From NCBI GenBank assembly GCA_013202205.1, contig JABMSB010000006.1, forward strand, positions 1-42,683: 42,683 nt of DNA, read 5' to 3'. Every line of letters begins with the position of its first letter. Position 1 is the stretch's first letter. Of this stretch, positions 1-8,398 are shown piece by piece. Position numbers and translations under genes: made by a program. This DNA is from Candidatus Omnitrophota bacterium. Its GTDB lineage: Bacteria > Omnitrophota > Gorgyraeia > JABMSB01. The notes below the pieces were generated by a model. The model was not told where the DNA came from. It did not search any database and worked only from the letters and a program-made list of their open reading frames with translations.

Positions 1-3000
1 ATCTTACCCTCTCTCACCCTTACCACTCTGTAATAGATCCCGGTATTCGAGTCAAAATATGATAATTCGTTACCTTCAGCACCAGCAGCAAGCCGACCGA
101 AGAACGGCAAAAGGCTAAGTAGGGTCACGAATATAGCAGGTAGTCTGATCGATAAGAGATCTCCTCTGCGCGCCGGTGTGGCCGCCTGCACCCTAGAATC
201 CTTTTTAGTTCTAAGCCATCTCCAGGCAAAGAATACCACAATGGCTAAGACGGCTACAGTTGAGAAGGCTGTGCCCATCGCCATATACGCTGCAGGCATA
301 ACGACGGTTTGCTTCAATGCACCCGGCATTGCGGCAACCGATCCTGTCTTCTGCTCGGGTGATATATCCGAAATCTTCTCATCTGCCATTTTCATTTCGT
401 CAAGCCTTTGGAATAATTCTTTTAACTTAGACAGGTATAGCTGGACTGCTACCTCTTCTCCTACTCCGAGCGCTTCCGCACCACGATCCCTTCTGATTTC
501 AGCGAGTTTAACAAAGCGCCTGCTGAGCTCATCGTTAAATATATAGCGATACAGGCCATCTATTCTGCTGCGTACTTCCTGAGGCGCCTTTCTATATATA
601 GCTAAATGCGTTTCCGCTTCCTGTTCGTGTGAGAAGTCATCCAATGAAACACGTGTTTTATGATATAAGAGGCCGTGTAGCCCCTCCTCGTTAGTCCCCT
701 TATGCCAGGAATCGAAATCGACATCTGATGGCACGCCAATGTTATTAACCAACGCGGATAATAAGAAGTCTCTATCGGCTCCCTCTGTAATCCCCGCTGC
801 TAATACCAGCCTATCTTCCCAGCCATGGGTGCGTGCTCTAGACCGCGGGTGAATGTGTACATGGTGGTCTTTACTAACTCCTCTCGCCTCTAAACTGGAT
901 AGATATTCATCCGTATAGCTACAGATCTGTGGATGCGCGCACATCTCCCAGTGACCCTTGCGTAAGGCGTCTATCTCATCTACATCACCTGACTCTACAA
1001 GTCTGACAATCTCTCTATCTGTGATTTCATGGCGTTCCCTTGCCGGGAATAGTCTCCCGATCTCATCATCCGTCAGGAGTTCCGCCAATCTTGTATAGAT
1101 AAAGTAAACCGGTAGCTGCATAGGCACACGAGCGGGATAGGTCGCCTCAAGAACTATCTGATTATTTACCGATTTTAGGCAGACCTTACCGCCTTCCTTG
1201 ACGAACGCCAGTCCAAAGAGAGAGGTGAAACGACCCAGGTCGTCTCCCATCGCGCTATAATCGTTTATAAATAAGATCCTGTTGTCTTCGATAAGATCCA
1301 TCTCGGTAATTATGCGGCGCTCCTGTGGCGCAGCGCTTACACCCATAAAAGCGATCCTCTCAAAATTGAGATCGCGATGATTGGCGGCACTTATAAGCAT
1401 AGGTACGCCTTGAGTCTCTACGGTCGCTTCGTAAGTGACACCTGCGCCTGGGAAGTCGATTTCAACTTTCGTTCTACTTTGGCCAATACCGTTTATCTTG
1501 ATATCGCCCGCCTCTATTGATTGCTCTTTTATCTCAACCTGATCACCACCTTTGACGATAGCCAATCTATGTGCACCCTTTAAGACCTTCCCGCTTTCAG
1601 GGTCAAATACTACGTCGATACCGACGCCTTCGATGACCGGGTGGCTCGATACAATTCTAATGGCATCTCTCCCGCGCATCTTAGTTATCGCAGCCGCCAT
1701 TAATGCTGCAACTGTATTACTGCCATACCGTCTCAGCTTTGATGCCTCATCCAAAATCGAGTATCTGCTATCGACGGGCCATCTTTCAGTGGTCACACTT
1801 ACCCAATCCGCTATATCCTTCGACATTGTAACTTCTTCTGCGCTGGCCATACGCGCCAACTTATCTCGCACGTTATCCGTAACTCCCACCTTTTCTCCGT
1901 ATTGTCCCGGGAGGTAGTATATCTGTCTATCCTCAGCTTGCACGGCAAGATCGAGTGGAGTAATCCTTAGCTGTCTATCTTCTTCGACCGAGCTACCTGC
2001 AGTGGCGATCGATCCCGACATCCAGGAAAATTGAGGCATGCCTGTAAAGATTGTGAGCATAATCGCTGCTCCAATAATGGCTAAAGTACCAAATATATCT
2101 TTGCTGATTAGGGCTGGCTCTAATGCATCTCGCCTACGCACAACAAGAGAGCGTCCGATAATAAATATTGCAGCCACAAAGACCGACAGGATACCTATCG
2201 ACCCCATGCCGATAAACATAGCCGGCATCTGGGTAGATGAACCGGGACGGCGACGTAAATAGGCTATCACTTCACTTGCCAACTGCTGGTCCTCGGATTG
2301 CAGCCTTCCTAAAACGCTCCTATCCACCCTCGCTGCCATTGCGAAACTCTCTATCGCTTTAGGACGCATTTGGGAACCCATGCGGTCATATATGACACCG
2401 CGGTGGTATAGATAACTACCATTTCCTGGGTCTAGCTGAACCGCCTTCTGGGCAGGTGCAATTGCCCCCTCGAGATCGCCCGCCATGGCAAGGGCCATGC
2501 TATAATTGTAGTGAAGTTCCGTGTTTTCCGGCGCATATCGCAGGGCCGTTTCATATTCAACACATGCCCTTTCGTGATTACCGGACATACCATAGATGCC
2601 TCCAAGGTTTTGGCGGGCACCTATGTTACGCGGATCCTTGCGGATGGCTTTCTGGCAGGCCTCAATCGCCTCTGGGTAATGGCCTGCCTGTACATATACA
2701 GCACTTATACCTACGTAACTATCCACATCTTCGGGGTTTTTCCTGATCGATTCTTTGTAGGCAGTGATGGCATTCTGATAATCACCTGAATCCCGATAGA
2801 CATTGCCAAGATTAAAATGGGCCTTTGTGTTATGGGGATTAAGGCCCACGGCTATTTTAAGCTCTTCGATCGCCTTCTGATAATCACCTTGGCTGCTATA
2901 TATCGTACCGAGGTTGTAGCGTGATTCAGAATCATCGGGGTCGAGTTCTGTCGACATCTCGTATCTCTCGATCGCTCGCTCTACATCGCCACTGTTATAA

Positions 3001-6000
3001 TGCATGAAACCTATTAATGCATATAAAACCGGTGTAAGGCCGCAATCGCCGAACTTCTTTATAGCAAAATAGGCTGTGTGCATAAGCTCGTCATCTGTGA
3101 TCTGTCTACGCGCATCGTCTAAAACAAGCCTATCCTGCTCAAATTCTGTTCTGAGGGCGTGTAATCTTTCCGGGGAAACTCTATGTTCCTCTCCTAATAC
3201 AGAATACGCACCTTCTTCAGTGTAACGATCGGCGTTTACCACCTTCATTATGCCTAAACTGAAATCGACAATCATAAAATTATCGTGGGCCAATTCTATT
3301 ATATCGAAGGCGTGGTCGCGGGCGCGGGCGCCGTATGCATCAAACTTCAGCAGCTTCAATAAGACGAGTGCCATCTGCGATACCGCGGCGCAGCGCACAA
3401 GTTCACTTGTAAGCGGCGCGGTACTGTCGAGGCCGGTGGTAAACAGCTTGATGAGTGGGCGTGCCTTTTTGGGATCGCTGGTCATATATCCTCGTCCCCT
3501 AAGCGACGTTTCTAATCGGCTAAGGAATGAACGCAGCTCTTCGATGTCGCCCGAACCCCTCACAGAAGCCGCCTCGCGCTGCAATCCGCTAAAGTCTATC
3601 TCTGCAAATAGGCGCTCGAATTCCCTATTTATGGCAAGTTGAGATCCTCTCGGATATCCGAGGTCATCGAGGATCTTTCTGAGGTCTCTGCTCTGTCCGG
3701 AGTTCAGCATTCTGAACAACTTGATGCCGCCAAAAATAACTATTGCGGCAATGGCAACCCATGATACAGCTGCCCCCATTCCCACAAACATCACAGGCAT
3801 CCGGGTGCCAGGTTTTGGAGGATCCTTTCTCTCGGGTGCCCTTTTGGCCTTGAGGAGGTCTACGAGACGCACTGTCTCTTTTGCTTCACCCTCCAGTTTT
3901 TCGACAACCTTCGCCATCTCCCTATAGATATAGCGTGTCTGGAATATCTTTCTATCACCTTCACAACATATTTCTATTACCGCACACTCAGCACTAACAT
4001 TATATATTTGTGTTTGTGTTGCTGAATATATCGCCATGGGGCTACAAATTACACGTATAACATCGACAAGATGTCTTAAGCATGCGACCTTTTCACTGGG
4101 AGGAAGATTATCAAATTCTTCTATGGGCACCTCTAGCATCTCTGTGATAAGTTCTGGGGTAACATCTTCTATCCTTAGCGCCCTATCTTCTTCGCTCTCG
4201 TAATAACCTTCTCTATTATCCAATATGTGCTGCCGCAAATCTTCTGCTGTTCTGAGGCTATCCGACACAGGCACAAAGCTAGCAAAGAGTTCATCCAATA
4301 CTTCTTCAAGCGTTTCGGTGTTCCCAATCCAGTCTTCGGCAAACCACTCAGCTTCGGCCTTATCGAGGCCGCTTTCTCTAAAGGTCGTGATTAATTTATC
4401 TCTATATACCTTTTTGTTCTCTATAAGTCTCCTGGCTTGCGCCAATCCTTCCGCAAACTGCTCCTTCCCGCGAGTGGGATCGATAAACCCGGCCGCTATG
4501 AGCGCCTGTCCTATTGCATAAAAAGTCATGAAGTCGCCACGGAAGTGGTCTATAAACCAGAGTGAGCCTTCTGTGTCGCGCAAACAATTGCCCCTATTAA
4601 AATCGAATATCCCTTCTGTAATACACATAGGTATAACACCCTGGCGTTCTTCGTCCGTCATACTGCGGTGATCTTCTATAAGGTGGCTATTGGCGATATA
4701 GCGGACGAATGCATAATCCCCATCACCGACGGTTCCTCTGAGCACCTCAGGACTATGGAACATCCGGGGATCATCTTCATCCAACATCTTATAGAAGTTT
4801 CTAAAGAGCGCACTACCTGCATATTCAATGCTAAATTGGGTAGGCCGTTCTTTCCTTAATGGCTTGCCTATCCACACTGTGTCTTCTGCCACAACGAGTG
4901 GGAAATGTTTGTTTGTGCTGCCACCAGTATAGTAATACCAGATACTGCCATCCTCATCGGCAGTAAGTTCATATGCGGGTTTCTGCTGCAAGAGCTTACT
5001 GTAAGCTTTATCACCCTTTTTGAGCTGTTGATAGTTTACTAATTTGGCACCCGCCTTATGTGGCACTATAGCTGACATCATCCTGGAGGACATTATGCCG
5101 GCTATCCGCTCTGAGATATAGAGACGCATCTTCGTCCAATTACGTGCAATATATATGCCGAGTACCCCCAGCACTAAAATATTTATTACGATAAGAGCGC
5201 CTATGTGCTCTTGCATGAATGGTGCAATCTGAGAAATGAAGTTACCCTGCGCTGCAACAAAGAATGCAGGGAGTTTGGATCCTTTACGAGGCTCTTCTTG
5301 CTTTGGCAGCTCTTCCTTCTCTTTATCATCTTTAACTCCTCCAACCTGTGGCTCTTCTGCAGCTATAGCCGGCGGGTTGAGTCGCGCGCTATATGCTTGA
5401 TCGAGTTTTGCTACACTTGTAGCTGGCGCTAAACCGCCTGTGAGGAGTGCGAGTATTAGGGCTTCCTGGTTGATAAGTTTGTCCAATTGGGCATCCCTGT
5501 CTTTGAGGAGGGATTTGTATCTTGCTTCATTAAAAACCGTAGTGATACTGGGTGATATGACGATGTAGGAGTAATTGCGTGCTTTAAGGAGCTCAGTAAT
5601 GCCGCTTGTGTGAAAACCTCCCGCAATGAGTATTGCCTTGTCCAAATCTTCGGCTTCCATGCGTCTTATGCTGTTTAGGGTCAGGGATTCGTCCCTCTTT
5701 AAGGCATATTCATAGAAGAGCTCCTGGTGTCGGCAAACCTCATCTAAGTAAACCTGGTCAATCTCCTGATCAGGCAGGAATTCATATACCAGGTGTGATA
5801 TGTTTGTTCCTTTGAGTTTTTCGTAAATCTTAAGCTCTTTTCTTGTCAGATTAATCTGGAATAACTTAATGACCAGTCTTATATACCTGCAGGCCATGTC
5901 TAATCTTCTGTCGCTATCCGTCTGGTAGAGATTTTCTTTTGTCTGTTGGTAGAGATTGTCAAGTTCGTCAAGAAGCCTCTCTTGGTTCAGATCTGTATTT

Positions 6001-7016
6001 AGAGCATTGTATTTGAAATAATTGGAGAGGTTCGGATATGCGCTCTCCAGCCTATATTGAACCATCATCTCTGCGAGGTAGCCGTAGTATTCAGATTCTG
6101 TTATCTGGTAGGAATTGAAGAGCGTCGTCTTTCTTAAGAATTGGCCCTTCTGGGTTGCATCGAGCTTTTGGGATAGGTATCCCACGAAGGCATTTAAGTC
6201 CTGCTGGGTTTCATTAAAGTCTATTCTCCCCTCAAGACGCACTATTTCAATGAGTGTGGTGATATTGGAATACCGTGATAGGTCGAGGGTCAGCTCCTCT
6301 GCCTTACCCTTTAGATAGAGCAGGTGTTCGTCTAAGTTGATGCCGCCTTCTTCGTAGAGGGCATATCTATCTCCGAGCTCTTTTATCTTGGGTGAGAGTT
6401 TTTCCTCCAATAGCGGCAGTACTTCTTTTAACTTCTTAAGACGCGCATTATACATGGGCGTCTCTGACTCCTGGTAAACCCTCAGGTTGTCCAGGTATAT
6501 CTCTCCATCCTCAACACCGTAAAGCTTTAAATCCGTATCCGTTATCGCCGCATATTCTGCCCCTACGAGATGGCCATCTTCCATGAAGAACCTTGTGGCC
6601 CGCTCAACCTTCTCCCTGGGCCCCATATTGGCATATTTAAGCGTGTCGCAGAGGCCTTCTGCTCCCTCGTGGAATATCGTATCTATCTTGTAATTCTCTT
6701 TTAAGTGGGCAATTATCTTCGTTGTCAGATCCTGGGCCTCGGTGTGTGTATGCAGATCCTGGATATGGATGACGAGGCGATCGTCACCCTTATAGGTCTC
6801 TGTGATCTGGCCGTACTCTTGGGGAATTGTTACATCATCGATACTAATTTGGCTGGGAGGGAGGCTGGCGCCGTCGTCAACCGCCACGGAAGTCGGGGCA
6901 CCAAATGCCTCCCTCGCCCATGCCAAATCTAATGTCGTAATAAAAAAGACCATAGCCATAATGAGGCTAATGGTCTTTAAATAGGGCCTATATTGTTTAG
7001 ACTGCCATATTAACAT
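1..7016 (-). CDS. Giant multidomain membrane/TPR protein, 3'-truncated by the window edge (>=2,338 codons)
   Basis: Read by hand on the minus strand from ATG 7016-7014 (MLIWQSKQYRPYLKTISLIMAMVFFITTLDLAWA...). Frame checked at 5282, 2942 and the left edge (...RVVRVREGK), all codon starts = 2 mod 3, with no stop met. Only short antisense or out-of-frame ORFs are in the track here. Contains an N-terminal hydrophobic segment, IQDLHTHTEAQ / HEGAEG / GGFHTSG motifs, several TM segments and a TPR block. Confidence 0.9.
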   Translation of the reverse strand, partial: MLIWQSKQYRPYLKTISLIMAMVFFITTLDLAWAREAFGAPTSVAVDDGASLPPSQISIDDVTIPQEYGQITETYKGDDRLVIHIQDLHTHTEAQDLTTKIIAHLKENYKIDTIFHEGAEGLCDTLKYANMGPREKVERATRFFMEDGHLVGAEYAAITDTDLKLYGVEDGEIYLDNLRVYQESETPMYNARLKKLKEVLPLLEEKLSPKIKELGDRYALYEEGGINLDEHLLYLKGKAEELTLDLSRYSNITTLIEIVRLEGRIDFNETQQDLNAFVGYLSQKLDATQKGQFLRKTTLFNSYQITESEYYGYLAEMMVQYRLESAYPNLSNYFKYNALNTDLNQERLLDELDNLYQQTKENLYQTDSDRRLDMACRYIRLVIKLFQINLTRKELKIYEKLKGTNISHLVYEFLPDQEIDQVYLDEVCRHQELFYEYALKRDESLTLNSIRRMEAEDLDKAILIAGGFHTSGITELLKARNYSYIVISPSITTVFNEARYKSLLKDRDAQLDKLINQEALILALLTGGLAPATSVAKLDQAYSARLNPPAIAAEEPQVGGVKDDKEKEELPKQEEPRKGSKLPAFFVAAQGNFISQIAPFMQEHIGALIVINILVLGVLGIYIARNWTKMRLYISERIAGIMSSRMMSAIVPHKAGAKLVNYQQLKKGDKAYSKLLQQKPAYELTADEDGSIWYYYTGGSTNKHFPLVVAEDTVWIGKPLRKERPTQFSIEYAGSALFRNFYKMLDEDDPRMFHSPEVLRGTVGDGDYAFVRYIANSHLIEDHRSMTDEERQGVIPMCITEGIFDFNRGNCLRDTEGSLWFIDHFRGDFMTFYAIGQALIAAGFIDPTRGKEQFAEGLAQARRLIENKKVYRDKLITTFRESGLDKAEAEWFAEDWIGNTETLEEVLDELFASFVPVSDSLRTAEDLRQHILDNREGYYESEEDRALRIEDVTPELITEMLEVPIEEFDNLPPSEKVACLRHLVDVIRVICSPMAIYSATQTQIYNVSAECAVIEICCEGDRKIFQTRYIYREMAKVVEKLEGEAKETVRLVDLLKAKRAPERKDPPKPGTRMPVMFVGMGAAVSWVAIAAIVIFGGIKLFRMLNSGQSRDLRKILDDLGYPRGSQLAINREFERLFAEIDFSGLQREAASVRGSGDIEELRSFLSRLETSLRGRGYMTSDPKKARPLIKLFTTGLDSTAPLTSELVRCAAVSQMALVLLKLLKFDAYGARARDHAFDIIELAHDNFMIVDFSLGIMKVVNADRYTEEGAYSVLGEEHRVSPERLHALRTEFEQDRLVLDDARRQITDDELMHTAYFAIKKFGDCGLTPVLYALIGFMHYNSGDVERAIERYEMSTELDPDDSESRYNLGTIYSSQGDYQKAIEELKIAVGLNPHNTKAHFNLGNVYRDSGDYQNAITAYKESIRKNPEDVDSYVGISAVYVQAGHYPEAIEACQKAIRKDPRNIGARQNLGGIYGMSGNHERACVEYETALRYAPENTELHYNYSMALAMAGDLEGAIAPAQKAVQLDPGNGSYLYHRGVIYDRMGSQMRPKAIESFAMAARVDRSVLGRLQSEDQQLASEVIAYLRRRPGSSTQMPAMFIGMGSIGILSVFVAAIFIIGRSLVVRRRDALEPALISKDIFGTLAIIGAAIMLTIFTGMPQFSWMSGSIATAGSSVEEDRQLRITPLDLAVQAEDRQIYYLPGQYGEKVGVTDNVRDKLARMASAEEVTMSKDIADWVSVTTERWPVDSRYSILDEASKLRRYGSNTVAALMAAAITKMRGRDAIRIVSSHPVIEGVGIDVVFDPESGKVLKGAHRLAIVKGGDQVEIKEQSIEAGDIKINGIGQSRTKVEIDFPGAGVTYEATVETQGVPMLISAANHRDLNFERIAFMGVSAAPQERRIITEMDLIEDNRILFINDYSAMGDDLGRFTSLFGLAFVKEGGKVCLKSVNNQIVLEATYPARVPMQLPVYFIYTRLAELLTDDEIGRLFPARERHEITDREIVRLVESGDVDEIDALRKGHWEMCAHPQICSYTDEYLSSLEARGVSKDHHVHIHPRSRARTHGWEDRLVLAAGITEGADRDFLLSALVNNIGVPSDVDFDSWHKGTNEEGLHGLLYHKTRVSLDDFSHEQEAETHLAIYRKAPQEVRSRIDGLYRYIFNDELSRRFVKLAEIRRDRGAEALGVGEEVAVQLYLSKLKELFQRLDEMKMADEKISDISPEQKTGSVAAMPGALKQTVVMPAAYMAMGTAFSTVAVLAIVVFFAWRWLRTKKDSRVQAATPARRGDLLSIRLPAIFVTLLSLLPFFGRLAAGAEGNELSYFDSNTGIYYRVVRVREGK
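2320..3060 (-). other. TPR array (about 6-7 repeats) within the giant ORF
   Basis: Consecutive 34-aa units such as SRYNLGTIYSSQGDYQKAIEELKIAVGLNPHN, AHFNLGNVYRDSGDYQNAITAYKESIRKNPED, SYVGISAVYVQAGHYPEAIEACQKAIRKDPRN. Confidence 0.9.
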
Positions 7017-7087
7017 ATAATAACCCTTAAATAATTAGCGAAAAAAATTTTGTTCTCAAATTTTAGTTTAAAAACCGGGTTGTACAT
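7010..7087 (-). CDS. Putative 25-aa leader peptide overlapping the giant ORF start (MYNPVFKLKFENKIFFANYLRVIIC)
   Basis: AAGGAG (7095-7100, minus) seven nt upstream of ATG 7087. The stop TAA (7012-7010) overlaps the giant ORF start ATG (7016-7014). Confidence 0.4.
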   Translation of the reverse strand: MYNPVFKLKFENKIFFANYLRVIIC

Positions 7088-7109
7088 TTAAAAACTCCTT
7101 AAAAAAGGG

Positions 7110-7149
7110 CACAAAAGAAGACCGAGCTGCATTTTTTCAGGCAGCTCGG
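7110..7149 (-). terminator. Intrinsic terminator-like hairpin overlapping the riboswitch aptamer 3' end
   Basis: Minus strand CCGAGCTGC-CTGAAAAAAT-GCAGCTCGG (perfect 9-bp stem) followed by TCTTCTTTTGT. Confidence 0.75.
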
Positions 7150-7245
7150 CTATCTATAAAATGGGTGCGTGGGTGGTCCTTCACCCTTTTTCCAGATCCG
7201 TGGCTTTGCGCCCCCACCTCACGATGGGTTCGCCGTTATCTGGTA
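7140..7245 (-). ncRNA. GEMM-family (cyclic-di-GMP-I-like) riboswitch aptamer
   Basis: Minus strand: AGATAACGGCGAACCCATCGTGAGGTGGGGGCGCAAAGCCACGGATCT...AGATAGCCGAGCTGCC. Hallmarks seen: GGC-GAA-CC ... GCGCAAAGCC core, P2 CCCATC-GTGA-GGTGGG capped by a GNRA tetraloop, second stem ATCT/AGAT, and 3' TAGCCG..CTGCC. Confidence 0.8.
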
Positions 7246-7286
7246 CTTTCATTCCCTATATCACTTATAACTTATTTAACCCTTTA

Positions 7287-7315
7287 AGTATACCCTATAA
7301 TAGGCAATTTGTCAA
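7287..7315 (-). promoter_or_regulatory. Sigma70-type promoter for riboswitch/giant ORF
   Basis: Minus strand TTGACA (7315-7310), 17-nt spacer, TATACT (7292-7287). Confidence 0.75.
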
Positions 7316-7373
7316 AGGGGTAAATGTATCTTTTTTATGACTTAACAGATGGTATTTAATAGATATAACTTGT

Positions 7374-7817
7374 TTAGATAAAACGAGTTATAATTCTTAA
7401 TATGATTTGAGTATATAATCCGGCTATAAGGTCATCTGTCATGATCCCCCACCCCTCCCTTAAACCCTCCGCAGCCTTGGCCGGGGGTGGTTTTATTATG
7501 TCAAATAGCCTGAATATTATAAACCCTATTAGAAGATAAGAAAGCTTATATGGGATCATAAAGAATGCCACCAAAAACCCGGCTACTTCGTCTATAACCA
7601 CGATACTTGGGTCCTTTATGCCTACGGATCTTTCAACTACGCCCGCACTCCATACCCCAAGAATTATTGATGCAATCATCACAATTGTATAAAGAGCAGG
7701 GTCTTTCCAAAATAAGAGATATAATGCCACCCCTCCCAGGCTGCCCACTGTACCCTGCGCAAAGGGGAATTTTCCAAGATAAAAGAAGCTGGCTATTAAT
7801 GTTGCGGCTCTTTTCAT
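7374..7817 (-). CDS. pgpA: Phosphatidylglycerophosphatase A
   Basis: FPFAQGTVGSLGG, VVIDEVAGFLVAF, FRLFDIIKPPPAKAAEGLREGWGIMTDDLIAGLY. Confidence 0.92.
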   Translation of the reverse strand: MKRAATLIASFFYLGKFPFAQGTVGSLGGVALYLLFWKDPALYTIVMIASIILGVWSAGVVERSVGIKDPSIVVIDEVAGFLVAFFMIPYKLSYLLIGFIIFRLFDIIKPPPAKAAEGLREGWGIMTDDLIAGLYTQIILRIITRFI

Positions 7818-8398
7818 ATTAACACCTTTCTATTACGTACTAAGAATGATATGCCGCTTATTAAAGTAAATATTACCGTCACTAACATCAAAAAGAAGAT
7901 AGACCATCTGGACCAATGGTCGATTGCGTCAGTCCAAAAACCCATCCATACGACACCTATCTCACGAATTATCATAAAGATAAGTATTGCAAAGATGGAG
8001 ACCATCTGAGAGACCGTCTTGTGTTTGCCTGATTTGCGGGCAACCAGCACTTCGCCTTTTGTCAGGACGTGAAACCTCACGCATGTTATTATCAGCTCCC
8101 TTAAGATTATCAATACCACCATCCATGCCGGCACAAGGCCCAATTCGACAAAGGCCAAAAATGCACCCAGCGTCAAAACTTTATCTGCTATCGGATCCAT
8201 AAGCTTGCCGAAGCTGGTCACCATATTGCGCTTCCTGGCTATGCGGCCGTCATAAAGATCGGTAATACAGGCAGCGATAAATATGCCGAGAGCTAAGAAT
8301 TTAAAGGTAACGCCCTCCATGAATAAAAAGAACATGAAGATGAACGTCAAAACGATGCGTGATACGGTAAGTTTATTTGCCAGGTTCATATAATTCAC
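7814..8398 (-). CDS. pgsA: CDP-diacylglycerol--glycerol-3-phosphate 3-phosphatidyltransferase
   Basis: NLANKLTVSRIVLTF; CDP-alcohol phosphotransferase motif TDLYDGRIARKRNMVTSFGKLMDPIADK. Confidence 0.92.
   Translation of the reverse strand: MNYMNLANKLTVSRIVLTFIFMFFLFMEGVTFKFLALGIFIAACITDLYDGRIARKRNMVTSFGKLMDPIADKVLTLGAFLAFVELGLVPAWMVVLIILRELIITCVRFHVLTKGEVLVARKSGKHKTVSQMVSIFAILIFMIIREIGVVWMGFWTDAIDHWSRWSIFFLMLVTVIFTLISGISFLVRNRKVLI

Noticed and set aside
178-6984. Many small plus-strand ORFs (60-130 aa), plus minus-strand ORFs 2432-2620 and 4402-4587
   Set aside because: All lie antisense to or out of frame with the giant minus-strand ORF; no recognisable products.
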